Source: Kiritimatiellia bacterium (GTDB lineage Bacteria > Verrucomicrobiota > Kiritimatiellia > RFP12 > DVOR01). Taken from it: DNA of 9,787 nt. The translations under genes and the position numbers were made by a program. The notes beneath the pieces were generated by a model. That model worked only from the letters and a program-made list of their open reading frames with translations. It did no database searches and was not told the DNA's origin. Below, in pieces: positions 1 through 5,468 of the stretch (within the stretch, counting starts at the first letter, position 1; every line of letters starts with the position of its first letter). Where the stretch lies: assembly GCA_017548245.1 (NCBI GenBank), contig JAFYMU010000015.1:1-9787 (forward strand), in the 5' to 3' direction.

Positions 1-46
1 GGTTGTGAAGCGCCATGAAGTGCCCTTTTGGGGCAATGTAAGTTAC

Positions 47-103
47 TTTGCCGAGCAATCCAAGTTCGATTGATCATCAATCCAAGTTCGATTGATCGGC
101 AAA
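47..103. repeat. 57-bp imperfect palindrome made of two 20-bp direct repeats
   Basis: CAATCCAAGTTCGATTGATC occurs identically at 56-75 and 78-97, a 22-bp period. Each copy carries its own dyad, CAATC-7 nt-GATTG. The pair sits inside a larger palindrome centred on position 75: the arms 47-74 and 76-103 match at 25 of 28 positions if one G-T pair is counted, with mismatches at 61/89, 64/86 and 67/83. The core GATTGAT-C-ATCAATC is perfect. A partial third copy (GTTCGATTGA) lies at 108-117. The 22-bp spacing is close to two helical turns, which would suit a dimeric regulator binding twice on one DNA face. A duplicated gene tail or a genome-wide repeat family would also fit. The structure is seen directly; function is inference. 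Confidence 0.75.
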
Positions 104-119
104 AGCGGTTCGATTGAGG

Positions 120-144
120 GGGCAAAAGCACTGCTTTTTTGCCC
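120..144 (+). terminator. Hairpin with T run, possible terminator of an upstream gene
   Basis: GGGCAAAAGC (120-129) pairs with GCTTTT (133-138) and GCCC (141-144) across a 3-nt loop, with two bulged T. Six T in a row lie in the 3' arm itself (135-140), not after the stem, so this is not a textbook intrinsic terminator. It lies 46 nt after the stop codon of the possible upstream gene tail, which is where a terminator would be expected. Confidence 0.3.
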
Positions 145-205
145 AAAATCAGCCCTTTTCGAACCCCAATGCGCCTTAGCGCCTCCTAATTTTAACCTCG
201 AAAAG

Positions 206-234
206 TTGCATTCTTTAAAGAAATATGCTATCCT
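206..234 (+). promoter_or_regulatory. Weak promoter-like sequence
   Basis: TTGCAT (206-211) is followed after 17 nt by TATCCT (229-234), which is preceded by TGC (226-228) as in an extended -10. The match to consensus is modest. The TGCTAT core resembles the better promoters at 383-391 and 5410-5438. A transcript from here would read through the heptamer array into the riboswitch. No gene needs this promoter. Confidence 0.2.
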
Positions 235-252
235 AAAGGAAAGGGATGGTTT

Positions 253-311
253 AATTATGAATTATGAATTATGAATTACGAATTACGAATTGTGCGTAAT
301 TGTGAATTGTG
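253..311 (+). repeat. Tandem heptamer array (AATTATG / AATTACG / AATTGTG)
   Basis: Eight 7-bp units are visible: AATTATG three times (253-273), AATTACG twice (274-287), AATTGTG once (288-294), a 3-nt interruption CGT, then AATTGTG twice (298-311). Units differ only at positions 5 and 6, and variants are grouped in blocks, as expected from slippage plus point change. The array ends about 70 bp upstream of the -10 of the riboflavin operon. Such short tandem repeats are prone to length change; any effect on transcription is inference. Confidence 0.85.
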
Positions 312-382
312 CGTGGTGAGTGGAGATTTTTGTGGGTTTGGGGGATGTTTTTTACTTTCGTGTGCGCGTGGGGGTGTATCTA

Positions 383-391
383 TGCTATAAT
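383..391 (+). promoter_or_regulatory. Extended -10 promoter of the riboflavin operon
   Basis: TG-C-TATAAT is a perfect extended -10 element. No good -35 hexamer lies 16-18 bp upstream (363-368 is TGCGCG), which is typical of promoters that rely on the TG extension. Transcription would start near 397-399, exactly where the 5' strand of riboswitch helix P1 begins, which supports both calls. Confidence 0.7.
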
Positions 392-398
392 CACGCAC

Positions 399-525
399 GT
401 CATTTTCAGGGACGGGTGAGATTCCCTATCGGTGGTATGCAGCCCACGAGGTGTCTGCCGGGTGGTAGATGCCGGATGCGTTTTTAGCGCAGCCGACGGT
501 TAGAGTCCGGAATGAAGAAGGTGAC
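399..525 (+). promoter_or_regulatory. FMN riboswitch (RFN element)
   Basis: This is the FMN-binding aptamer that controls riboflavin genes. Conserved blocks are present in order: AGGGACGGGTGAGATTCCCT (408-427, P2), the adjoining ATCGGTGGT, AGCCCACGAG, GCCGACGGTTAGAGTCCGG (492-510) and GAAGAAG. Helix P1 can be drawn as 9 bp between 399-407 and 517-525, including two G-U pairs. The variable hairpin near 478-492 contains TGCG/CGCA. The element lies directly upstream of ribBA. By established knowledge, FMN binding stabilises P1 and lowers expression of the downstream genes. No T-tailed terminator follows the aptamer, so translational control is more likely here. Confidence 0.97.
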
Positions 526-529
526 TGTG

Positions 530-551
530 GCTCCATTTTTCGTACTGGAGC
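530..551 (+). promoter_or_regulatory. Candidate ribosome-site sequestering hairpin
   Basis: GCTCCA (530-535) pairs with TGGAGC (546-551) over a 10-nt loop, starting 4 nt after P1 of the FMN aptamer. The 3' arm contains GGAG (547-550), the best Shine-Dalgarno-like sequence before ribBA, though it is 16 nt from the ATG at 567, longer than usual. A weaker GGAT (556-559) at 7 nt may be the real contact. The absence of a T run argues against a terminator. An alternative anti-sequestering pairing was not found by eye. Confidence 0.4.
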
Positions 552-566
552 ATTTGGATCGTTACG

Positions 567-1778
567 ATGTCAGAAGACGTTTTTGATTCGATTGAGGCTT
601 GCTTGGAGGATATTCGGGCAGGTCGCTTTGTCGTGATTACTGATGATGCCAATCGTGAGAACGAGGGTGATTTGGTGATGGCGGCAGAGTTCGTGACGCC
701 TGAGGCGGTGAATTTCTGCATGATGCAGGCGCGTGGTTTGCTCTGTGCGCCGTGTGCAGGGGAGATTTTGGACCGCTTGAAGATTGATCAGGCGCCGTGC
801 GTGAACCGTGGTGACAATTTTTCGACAGCGTTTACCAACAGTATTGATGGCGCTCCGCACACGGGGGTGACGACGGGGATTTCGGCGGCTGACCGTGCAA
901 AGGCGGTGCAGTTGTTGGTGGATGACCAGGCGCAACCGCGAGATTTGGTCTCGCCGGGGCACATGTTCCCATTGCGTGCGCGCGAGGGCGGCGTTTTGGT
1001 TCGCGCGGGGCACACGGAGGCAACGGTAGACTTGGCGCGCTTGGCGGGTTTGAAGCCAGCGGGTATTTGCTGCGAGATTGCGAAGGCGGATGGAACGATG
1101 GCGCGGCTGTCGGATCTGATTCCGTTCGCACGTCAGCACGGACTCAAGTTGTGCACGGTGGAACAGTTGATTGCCTACCGCAAAAAACACGAGACGTTGA
1201 TTGAGAAGGTGGAGGAGGTGGATTTGCCGACGGCATATGGCCACTTCCGTTTGCACATGTTCCGTAGCGTCGTGGATGGTTTGGAACATTTGGCGTTGAC
1301 GATGGGTGATTTGACCACGGATGAGGCACCGTTGGTGCGCGTCCACAGCGAATGTTTTACGGGCGATGTCTTCGGTAGTGCGCGTTGCGATTGCGGTTGG
1401 CAGTTGCAGAACGCGATGCGCCAGATTGCAGAAGAGGGGCGCGGTTGCGTGCTCTACATGCGTCAAGAGGGGCGTGGCATTGGATTGGCCAACAAGTTGC
1501 ATGCGTACCGTTTGCAGGAGCAGGGGTGCGATACGGTGGAGGCCAATGTGAAGTTGGGCTTTGCTCCGGACTTGCGCGATTATGGTGTGGGCGCCCAGAT
1601 GTTGGCGGCGCTTGGCGTAAAACGGTTGCGCTTGCTCACGAATAATCCGCAGAAGGTGATTGGTTTGGCGGGTCACGGTTTGGAAATCGTGAGTCGCGAA
1701 CCCATCGTGCCGCCGTCGGGCCCCTTTAATGCCCACTATTTGGAAACGAAGAAAGCGAAGATGGGTCATTTGCTCTAA
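567..1778 (+). CDS. ribBA: Bifunctional 3,4-dihydroxy-2-butanone-4-phosphate synthase / GTP cyclohydrolase II
   Basis: This 403-aa cytosolic enzyme supplies both entry precursors of riboflavin: the RibB half converts ribulose 5-phosphate to dihydroxybutanone phosphate plus formate, and the RibA half opens GTP to the diaminopyrimidine. RibB spans about residues 1-200, with the acidic metal/substrate loop DDANRENEGD (26-35), GVTTGISAADR and GHTEATVDL (His149). RibA spans about 205-403: the zinc cysteines are C263, C274 and C276 in SECFTGDVFGSARCDCG, followed by MRQEGRGIGL, DLRDYGVGAQML and LTNNP. Both halves look intact and active and the length is normal for the fusion. The ATG start matches the family N-terminus. 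It is the first gene after the FMN riboswitch, so FMN feedback is expected. ribH follows after 40 nt. Confidence 0.97.
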   Translation: MSEDVFDSIEACLEDIRAGRFVVITDDANRENEGDLVMAAEFVTPEAVNFCMMQARGLLCAPCAGEILDRLKIDQAPCVNRGDNFSTAFTNSIDGAPHTGVTTGISAADRAKAVQLLVDDQAQPRDLVSPGHMFPLRAREGGVLVRAGHTEATVDLARLAGLKPAGICCEIAKADGTMARLSDLIPFARQHGLKLCTVEQLIAYRKKHETLIEKVEEVDLPTAYGHFRLHMFRSVVDGLEHLALTMGDLTTDEAPLVRVHSECFTGDVFGSARCDCGWQLQNAMRQIAEEGRGCVLYMRQEGRGIGLANKLHAYRLQEQGCDTVEANVKLGFAPDLRDYGVGAQMLAALGVKRLRLLTNNPQKVIGLAGHGLEIVSREPIVPPSGPFNAHYLETKKAKMGHLL

Positions 1779-1818
1779 GGCCTGACCTCAGTAGAGACGA
1801 ATTTCAAGGAGACGAAGA

Positions 1819-2280
1819 ATGAAGGAAATTACCGGAGATTTGACCGCAAAGGGCGTTCGCCTGGCGATTGTGGTCAGCCGTTTTAATGCGATTTTTACGG
1901 AACAGTTGCTCAAGGGCGCGTTGGATGCTGCGGCTCGTCACGGGATTGTGACGGAGGATATCACCGTGGTGCGTGTGCCGGGTGCAAATGAAATCCCCTT
2001 GGCTGCGAAGCGTTTGGCCGCTGCTGGCGGTGTGGATGCCGTGGTGGCGTTGGGCGCGGTGATTGATGGTGCAACGGACCATGCGATGTTGATTAATACA
2101 TCGGTGGCGCGTGCACTTTGCCAGATCGGCTTGGATTATGGCTTGCCGGTGTTGAATGGTATCGTCTGCGCACACTCGTTGGATCAGGCGATCGAACGTT
2201 CGGGTTCGAAGGCTGGCAACAAGGGCTTCGATACGGTGGTCGCCGCAATTGAAACCGTGAATGTGCTGAAGCAATTGTAA
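1819..2280 (+). CDS. ribH: 6,7-dimethyl-8-ribityllumazine synthase
   Basis: This 153-aa enzyme condenses the RibB product with the ribitylamino-pyrimidine made from the RibA product, giving lumazine, the direct riboflavin precursor. Family members assemble as pentamers or 60-mer shells. Visible signatures are VSRFN (19-23), VPGANEIP (53-60), the catalytic His88 in GAVIDGATDH, and R127 with AGNKG (132-136) for phosphate contact. Two deviations stand out: the usual GAVIRG is GAVIDG (Asp83), and the aromatic residues that normally follow the His are AML. The FGVLTT segment reads NGIVCAHS. The start is fixed by AAGGAG (1806-1811) 7 nt before the ATG. It is coupled to ribBA and nusB, a common bacterial order. 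Riboflavin synthase and RibD are not in the window and must lie elsewhere. Confidence 0.95.
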   Translation: MKEITGDLTAKGVRLAIVVSRFNAIFTEQLLKGALDAAARHGIVTEDITVVRVPGANEIPLAAKRLAAAGGVDAVVALGAVIDGATDHAMLINTSVARALCQIGLDYGLPVLNGIVCAHSLDQAIERSGSKAGNKGFDTVVAAIETVNVLKQL

Positions 2281-2292
2281 GGAGTGTAAACG

Positions 2293-2799
2293 ATGAAGAC
2301 CTCTCCCACCACGAAGCGTCGTAATGGCCGCGAATGGGCCTTGCAGATGATTGTGCAAGCGGATTTGAATCCCTTTGTGAGCGCCGATATGATCCTCAAG
2401 CATTTCTGGGAACAGCAGTGGAGCTGCCGTCAGGAAGATGCGGGCCTTGAAGATGGGGACATGGACGAATTGGCACGCGTGTTGGAACCGCAGGAACGCT
2501 TGGCAACAGCCCCTGTGCAGGAATTTACGGAAGCCTTGGTGCGTGGCGTTTTGGGCAAGTTGGAACAGTTGGATGCGCAGATCGCGCCGTACTGCGAAAA
2601 CTGGAGCTTGGAACGTGCCGGCGTGATCGAACGCTGCGTCTTGCGTTTGGCCTTCTATGAATTGGAAGCCATGGACACGCCTGTGCCGGTGGTGATTAAC
2701 GAAGCTGTGGATTTGGCCAAGTACTTCTCGAATCCCGAGTCGGGCGCCTTTGTGAATGGTATTTTGGACCGTCACGCCCGCCGCAATACGGTTCGCTAA
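2293..2799 (+). CDS. nusB: Transcription antitermination factor NusB
   Basis: NusB binds the boxA sequence of nascent RNA together with S10 (NusE), helping RNA polymerase transcribe rRNA operons without early termination. Visible signatures are the basic N-terminal KRRNGREWALQMIVQADL (8-25), NWSLERAGVIERCVLRLAFYEL (103-124), VVINEAVDLAK (133-143) and FVNGILD (153-159). At 168 aa it is longer than the common size of about 140. The excess is an acidic stretch around residues 28-72 between the first helices. GGAG (2281-2284) directly follows the ribH stop and sits 8 nt before the ATG; the intergenic gap is only 12 nt, so co-transcription and probable translational coupling with ribH are expected. 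The ribH-nusB pairing is widespread in bacteria. Confidence 0.95.
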   Translation: MKTSPTTKRRNGREWALQMIVQADLNPFVSADMILKHFWEQQWSCRQEDAGLEDGDMDELARVLEPQERLATAPVQEFTEALVRGVLGKLEQLDAQIAPYCENWSLERAGVIERCVLRLAFYELEAMDTPVPVVINEAVDLAKYFSNPESGAFVNGILDRHARRNTVR

Positions 2800-2822
2800 G
2801 CGATTGATTGGAGATTTCCGTT

Positions 2823-3734
2823 ATGGCAAAGATGGCAGTAAATCTGGGCGGCATCGCGATGAAGAATCCGGTGACGGTGGCTTCGGGTACCTTTGGGTAT
2901 GGCCAGGAGTATGCTCAGCTCTTTGATATTTCGCGTTTGGGCGCCGTGACCGTGAAGGGCATTCGTGCCTGTCCGTGGCCGGGTAATCCCTTGCCGCGTC
3001 ACACGGAAGTGCCGGGTGGTATGATTAACGCCATCGGCCTTCAGGGCCCTGGCGTGGAGGCCTTCATTCGCGACGATATGCCCTTCTTGGTTGAAAAGGG
3101 CGTGCCTGCCATTATCAATATCTGGGGCACCTCGGCCGATGAATATGCGGAAGTCGCCGCACGCTTAGAAGGTGTGCCAGGCGTGGCCGGTTTGGAACTC
3201 AATGTCTCGTGTCCGAACGTGAAAGAGGGCGGTGCGAGCTTTGGTACGAAGGTCGAGACCTTTGTGGAGGTGGTGAAGCGCGTGCGTGCTGCCACGACCT
3301 TGCCGATTATGCCGAAGTTGGCCCCGAATGTGCCCGACGTGCGTCCCTTTGTGCAGGCCGCGCAGGATGCTGGTGCAAATGCCATTGCCTTGATTAACAC
3401 GATGCCGTCGATGGCCGTGGACTTGGAAACCCGTCGTCCGATTTTGGCGAACAAGGTGGGCGGTTTGTCGGGCGCTGGCATTCATCCGATTGCCCTCAAG
3501 CATGTCTACGAAGCGGCTCAGGTTGCAACGGTGCCCTTGCTCGCGATGGGCGGCATCTTCTCTGCGAAGGATGCCTTGGACTTCATCTTGGTGGGTGCAA
3601 CGGCCGTGGCGGTGGGAACGGCAACCTTTATTGATCCGTTGGCCCCGATTCACGTCTTGGAAGGCATGGAACAGTGGTTGGATGCCCATGGTATCGCCGA
3701 TGTGAATGACTTCCGCGGAACGCTTCAAGTCTAA
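2823..3734 (+). CDS. pyrD: Dihydroorotate dehydrogenase, class 1B type catalytic subunit
   Basis: It oxidises dihydroorotate to orotate, the fourth step of UMP synthesis, using FMN. The 303-aa protein is a TIM barrel and resembles the Bacillus PyrD (1B) subunit: NPVTVASGTFGYG (15-27), TVKGI with Lys45, NAIGLQGPG (69-77), ELNVSCPNV with the catalytic-base Cys130, Lys165 in PKLAPNV, GGLSG (213-217), AMGGI (241-245) and GTATF (265-269). The Cys base and the absence of an N-terminal membrane segment exclude class 2. Class 1B enzymes normally pair with the Fe-S/FAD subunit PyrK, which is not next door. The start at 2823 is preferred because GGAG (2810-2813) lies 9 nt upstream; an in-frame TTG at 2808 would put this site inside the gene. 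It follows nusB by 23 nt. Variation is seen at NIWGTS (usually NIAGS) and NTMPSM. Confidence 0.95.
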   Translation: MAKMAVNLGGIAMKNPVTVASGTFGYGQEYAQLFDISRLGAVTVKGIRACPWPGNPLPRHTEVPGGMINAIGLQGPGVEAFIRDDMPFLVEKGVPAIINIWGTSADEYAEVAARLEGVPGVAGLELNVSCPNVKEGGASFGTKVETFVEVVKRVRAATTLPIMPKLAPNVPDVRPFVQAAQDAGANAIALINTMPSMAVDLETRRPILANKVGGLSGAGIHPIALKHVYEAAQVATVPLLAMGGIFSAKDALDFILVGATAVAVGTATFIDPLAPIHVLEGMEQWLDAHGIADVNDFRGTLQV

Positions 3735-3751
3735 GGGAGCAGGTTGTCGCA

Positions 3752-5290
3752 ATGGCCGAGATGATTCCCGAATGGTTCGCGCAAGGACCTGACGCGGAAT
3801 TGCAAGTGTGGCGTTCGCTACGCGCGCACTTGTCGGATGCTTGGACCATTTGGCATGGCTTATCCTATCCTGTCTCAATCTCTCCAGCGCAAGCGCCTGG
3901 GGAGATTGATTTTCTTTGTAGTCATCGCGACTACGGGGTGGTGTTGATTGAGGTGAAGGGGGGCGAACTCACCTTTGAGGATGGACGTTGGTTCCAAGAT
4001 GGCCATGTGCTCAAACAGAGTCCCTTCAAACAAGTGACGGCGGCGGGATGCGCTTTGACGCACTGCTTGTGTGAGAAGTGGCAGGCCGCCAATTTAACCT
4101 TCCCGGTGGTCCATCTCGTCTGGTTTCCCGCCGTTTCGCGTCAGGCGGCCGAACCCTTTGAGGGGGCGGGTTGCACCCTCTACACAGAAGATTTGGTGAA
4201 TCCTGAGGCTGTCTTCCTCTCAACCCTGAAAGCCGCCACGACAGGGGCGTCGCAGGTGGATGTCGAACGCCTCAAGCAGACCTTGACACCCTTTGTATCC
4301 TATGGTGCCGATTGGCGGCAACGGCGTTCGCTCGCCGATGCGCGGTTGGCGAAATTGACCTTGGAGCAAGCGCGCACCTTGGATGCTTTTGCACAGTTTT
4401 CGCGGTTGCGCGTGCGCGGTTGTGCAGGGTCGGGAAAGACCCTTTTGGCGTTGCGGCGCACCTTTCAGTTGGTGAAGCAGGGCAAGCGCGTGTTGTTGTT
4501 GTGTTTCAACCTCCTGCTGGCGGCGCATTTGCGTCGTGTGGCTGGTGATACGCCCCATTTACGCATTGAGGCGGTGAACGATTTATTCTTGGATTTGCTC
4601 CAACGTAAAGTGACCTCAGACCCCGAGTTTTGGCACCAATTGGCGAAGGATGTGGTGCCGGTGGCAGAGGCCTTTGCACAGGCGCAACACTATGACGCGG
4701 TCATCGTTGATGAAGGACAAGATTTCTCGCCACTCGTGTGGACGGCGGTGAAGGCTTTGGTGCCCGAAAAGGCTGATTTCATCGTCTTTTATGACCCTGC
4801 GCAAAACATTTTCCAACGCAATCTTTCGGCGATGCCGGAGTTCCCGTGGCCCGAGGCTGTGCTGACGCAAAACTGCCGCAATACGCGTTCGGTCTGCACC
4901 GTTTTACAACCCTACGCCCCCGAGGGCATGACGATTTCGGAAGAGGCCCCTTCTGGAGAGGCACCAGAGGTCTACTCCGCCTCCAGCGTTGGGGCGTTGC
5001 GCGAACGCCTCATGGGCGTCTTGGAACGCCTCGTGGAGGTGGAGCACATCCCCTTGTCGGACATCGTGGTGATTGGCGCGCATGCCCATCCCAAGATGGC
5101 GTTGGAACAGGTGGACGCGCGCTATCCGGGGTTAAAATATTTTACCTATCGCAAATTTAAGGGCCTTGAAGCGCCTGTCTTAATTCTTCTGGATGTGGAC
5201 GAACAAAACCCCTTGTGGGACACTGCGGCACGTTATACTGCAATCTCGCGTGCCGTGCATAAACTCATCCTCTTAAACCTCCATTCGTAA
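3752..5290 (+). CDS. NERD nuclease-domain / superfamily 1 helicase fusion protein
   Basis: The 512-aa protein combines a nuclease-related domain (NERD, PD-(D/E)XK fold) with a UvrD-like SF1 helicase core. The NERD part (about 1-180) shows Glu16, D53 in GEIDF, E67 and K69 in LIEVKGG, and KQSPFKQ. The helicase part shows Walker A GCAGSGKT (223-230), motif Ia LCFN (250-253), Walker B VDEGQDF (319-325), YDPAQ (347-351), QNCRNT (373-378), KFKGLE (468-473) and YTAISRA (495-501). All catalytic residues appear intact. The core is compact, without room for the large 1B/2B insertions of UvrD or Rep. It probably acts on DNA or RNA ends in the cytosol; repair and anti-phage roles are both possible and neither is shown. 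It starts 17 nt after pyrD, so it probably shares the riboflavin operon transcript. Glutamine is CAA in 16 of 26 cases, against 5 of 36 in the four genes before it, suggesting a different origin or low expression. Confidence 0.85.
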   Translation: MAEMIPEWFAQGPDAELQVWRSLRAHLSDAWTIWHGLSYPVSISPAQAPGEIDFLCSHRDYGVVLIEVKGGELTFEDGRWFQDGHVLKQSPFKQVTAAGCALTHCLCEKWQAANLTFPVVHLVWFPAVSRQAAEPFEGAGCTLYTEDLVNPEAVFLSTLKAATTGASQVDVERLKQTLTPFVSYGADWRQRRSLADARLAKLTLEQARTLDAFAQFSRLRVRGCAGSGKTLLALRRTFQLVKQGKRVLLLCFNLLLAAHLRRVAGDTPHLRIEAVNDLFLDLLQRKVTSDPEFWHQLAKDVVPVAEAFAQAQHYDAVIVDEGQDFSPLVWTAVKALVPEKADFIVFYDPAQNIFQRNLSAMPEFPWPEAVLTQNCRNTRSVCTVLQPYAPEGMTISEEAPSGEAPEVYSASSVGALRERLMGVLERLVEVEHIPLSDIVVIGAHAHPKMALEQVDARYPGLKYFTYRKFKGLEAPVLILLDVDEQNPLWDTAARYTAISRAVHKLILLNLHS

Positions 5291-5360
5291 CCTTTTTCCG
5301 TGTTGAACGGAAGCCCCCAAGGCGTGTTGCAACGGTGCAAGGCGCAGGGTGGGGGTCGTG

Positions 5361-5395
5361 TTGTCTCTGAAAAGAGGCGATTTGCCCCCTTTTTT
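5361..5395 (+). terminator. Hairpin plus T run between the NERD-helicase gene and secA
   Basis: 5361-5368 pairs with 5373-5380 (8 bp, two G-T) around a GAAA tetraloop, and six T follow at 5390-5395. The 9-nt gap between stem and T run is too long for a classic intrinsic terminator. It is the best candidate to end the upstream operon in the 178-nt gap 5291-5468. Another small inverted repeat, TTCCG-7 nt-CGGAA, lies soon after the stop codon near 5296-5312. Confidence 0.3.
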
Positions 5396-5409
5396 CCACT
5401 ATTAATAGG

Positions 5410-5438
5410 TTATAAAAGTTCTTCTTTTTTGCTATAAT
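5410..5438 (+). promoter_or_regulatory. Extended -10 promoter of secA
   Basis: TG-C-TATAAT lies at 5430-5438 and is identical to the element in front of the riboflavin operon. A weak -35 (TTATAA, 5410-5415) is exactly 17 nt upstream of the -10. The start point would be near 5445, giving a leader of about 24 nt with AAGGA (5455-5459) 9 nt before the secA ATG. Confidence 0.7.
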
Positions 5439-5468
5439 AGCGACTTCAAATAAAAAGGATCGTGACGA

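Larger units (their letters stand above)
1..398. other. Gene-poor region upstream of the riboflavin operon
   Basis: No convincing complete gene is visible on either strand. The sequence is richer in A and T than the rest of the window and is dominated by short repeats: a palindromic repeat pair at 47-103, a hairpin at 120-144, and a heptamer array at 253-311. Frame 2 is open from the window edge to a TGA at 71-73 and could be the last 23 codons of an upstream gene, but nothing in that peptide is recognisable. Positions 312-382 hold only G/T-rich sequence leading into the promoter. Confidence 0.7.

Noticed and set aside
56..117. Possible CRISPR repeats
   Set aside because: Units are separated by only 2 nt, with no spacer-length unique sequence, and no cas genes are present.
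61..120. tRNA-like T-loop sequence (GTTCGATT) repeated
   Set aside because: The flanks do not pair into a T stem and no acceptor, D or anticodon arms are present.
92..274. 60-codon + strand frame upstream of the riboflavin operon
   Set aside because: It runs through the repeats and into the heptamer array, has no ribosome site, and resembles no known protein.
570..1769. Long open frame on the - strand opposite ribBA
   Set aside because: It exactly shadows ribBA, has no family motifs, and reflects G/C-rich codon structure of the + strand gene.
2808..2822. TTG at 2808 as start of pyrD
   Set aside because: It would place the GGAG ribosome site inside the gene; the ATG at 2823 has good spacing and matches the family N-terminus.
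5314..5355. CCCCC and GGGGG runs as a terminator stem
   Set aside because: The sequence between them does not continue the pairing well and no T run follows.
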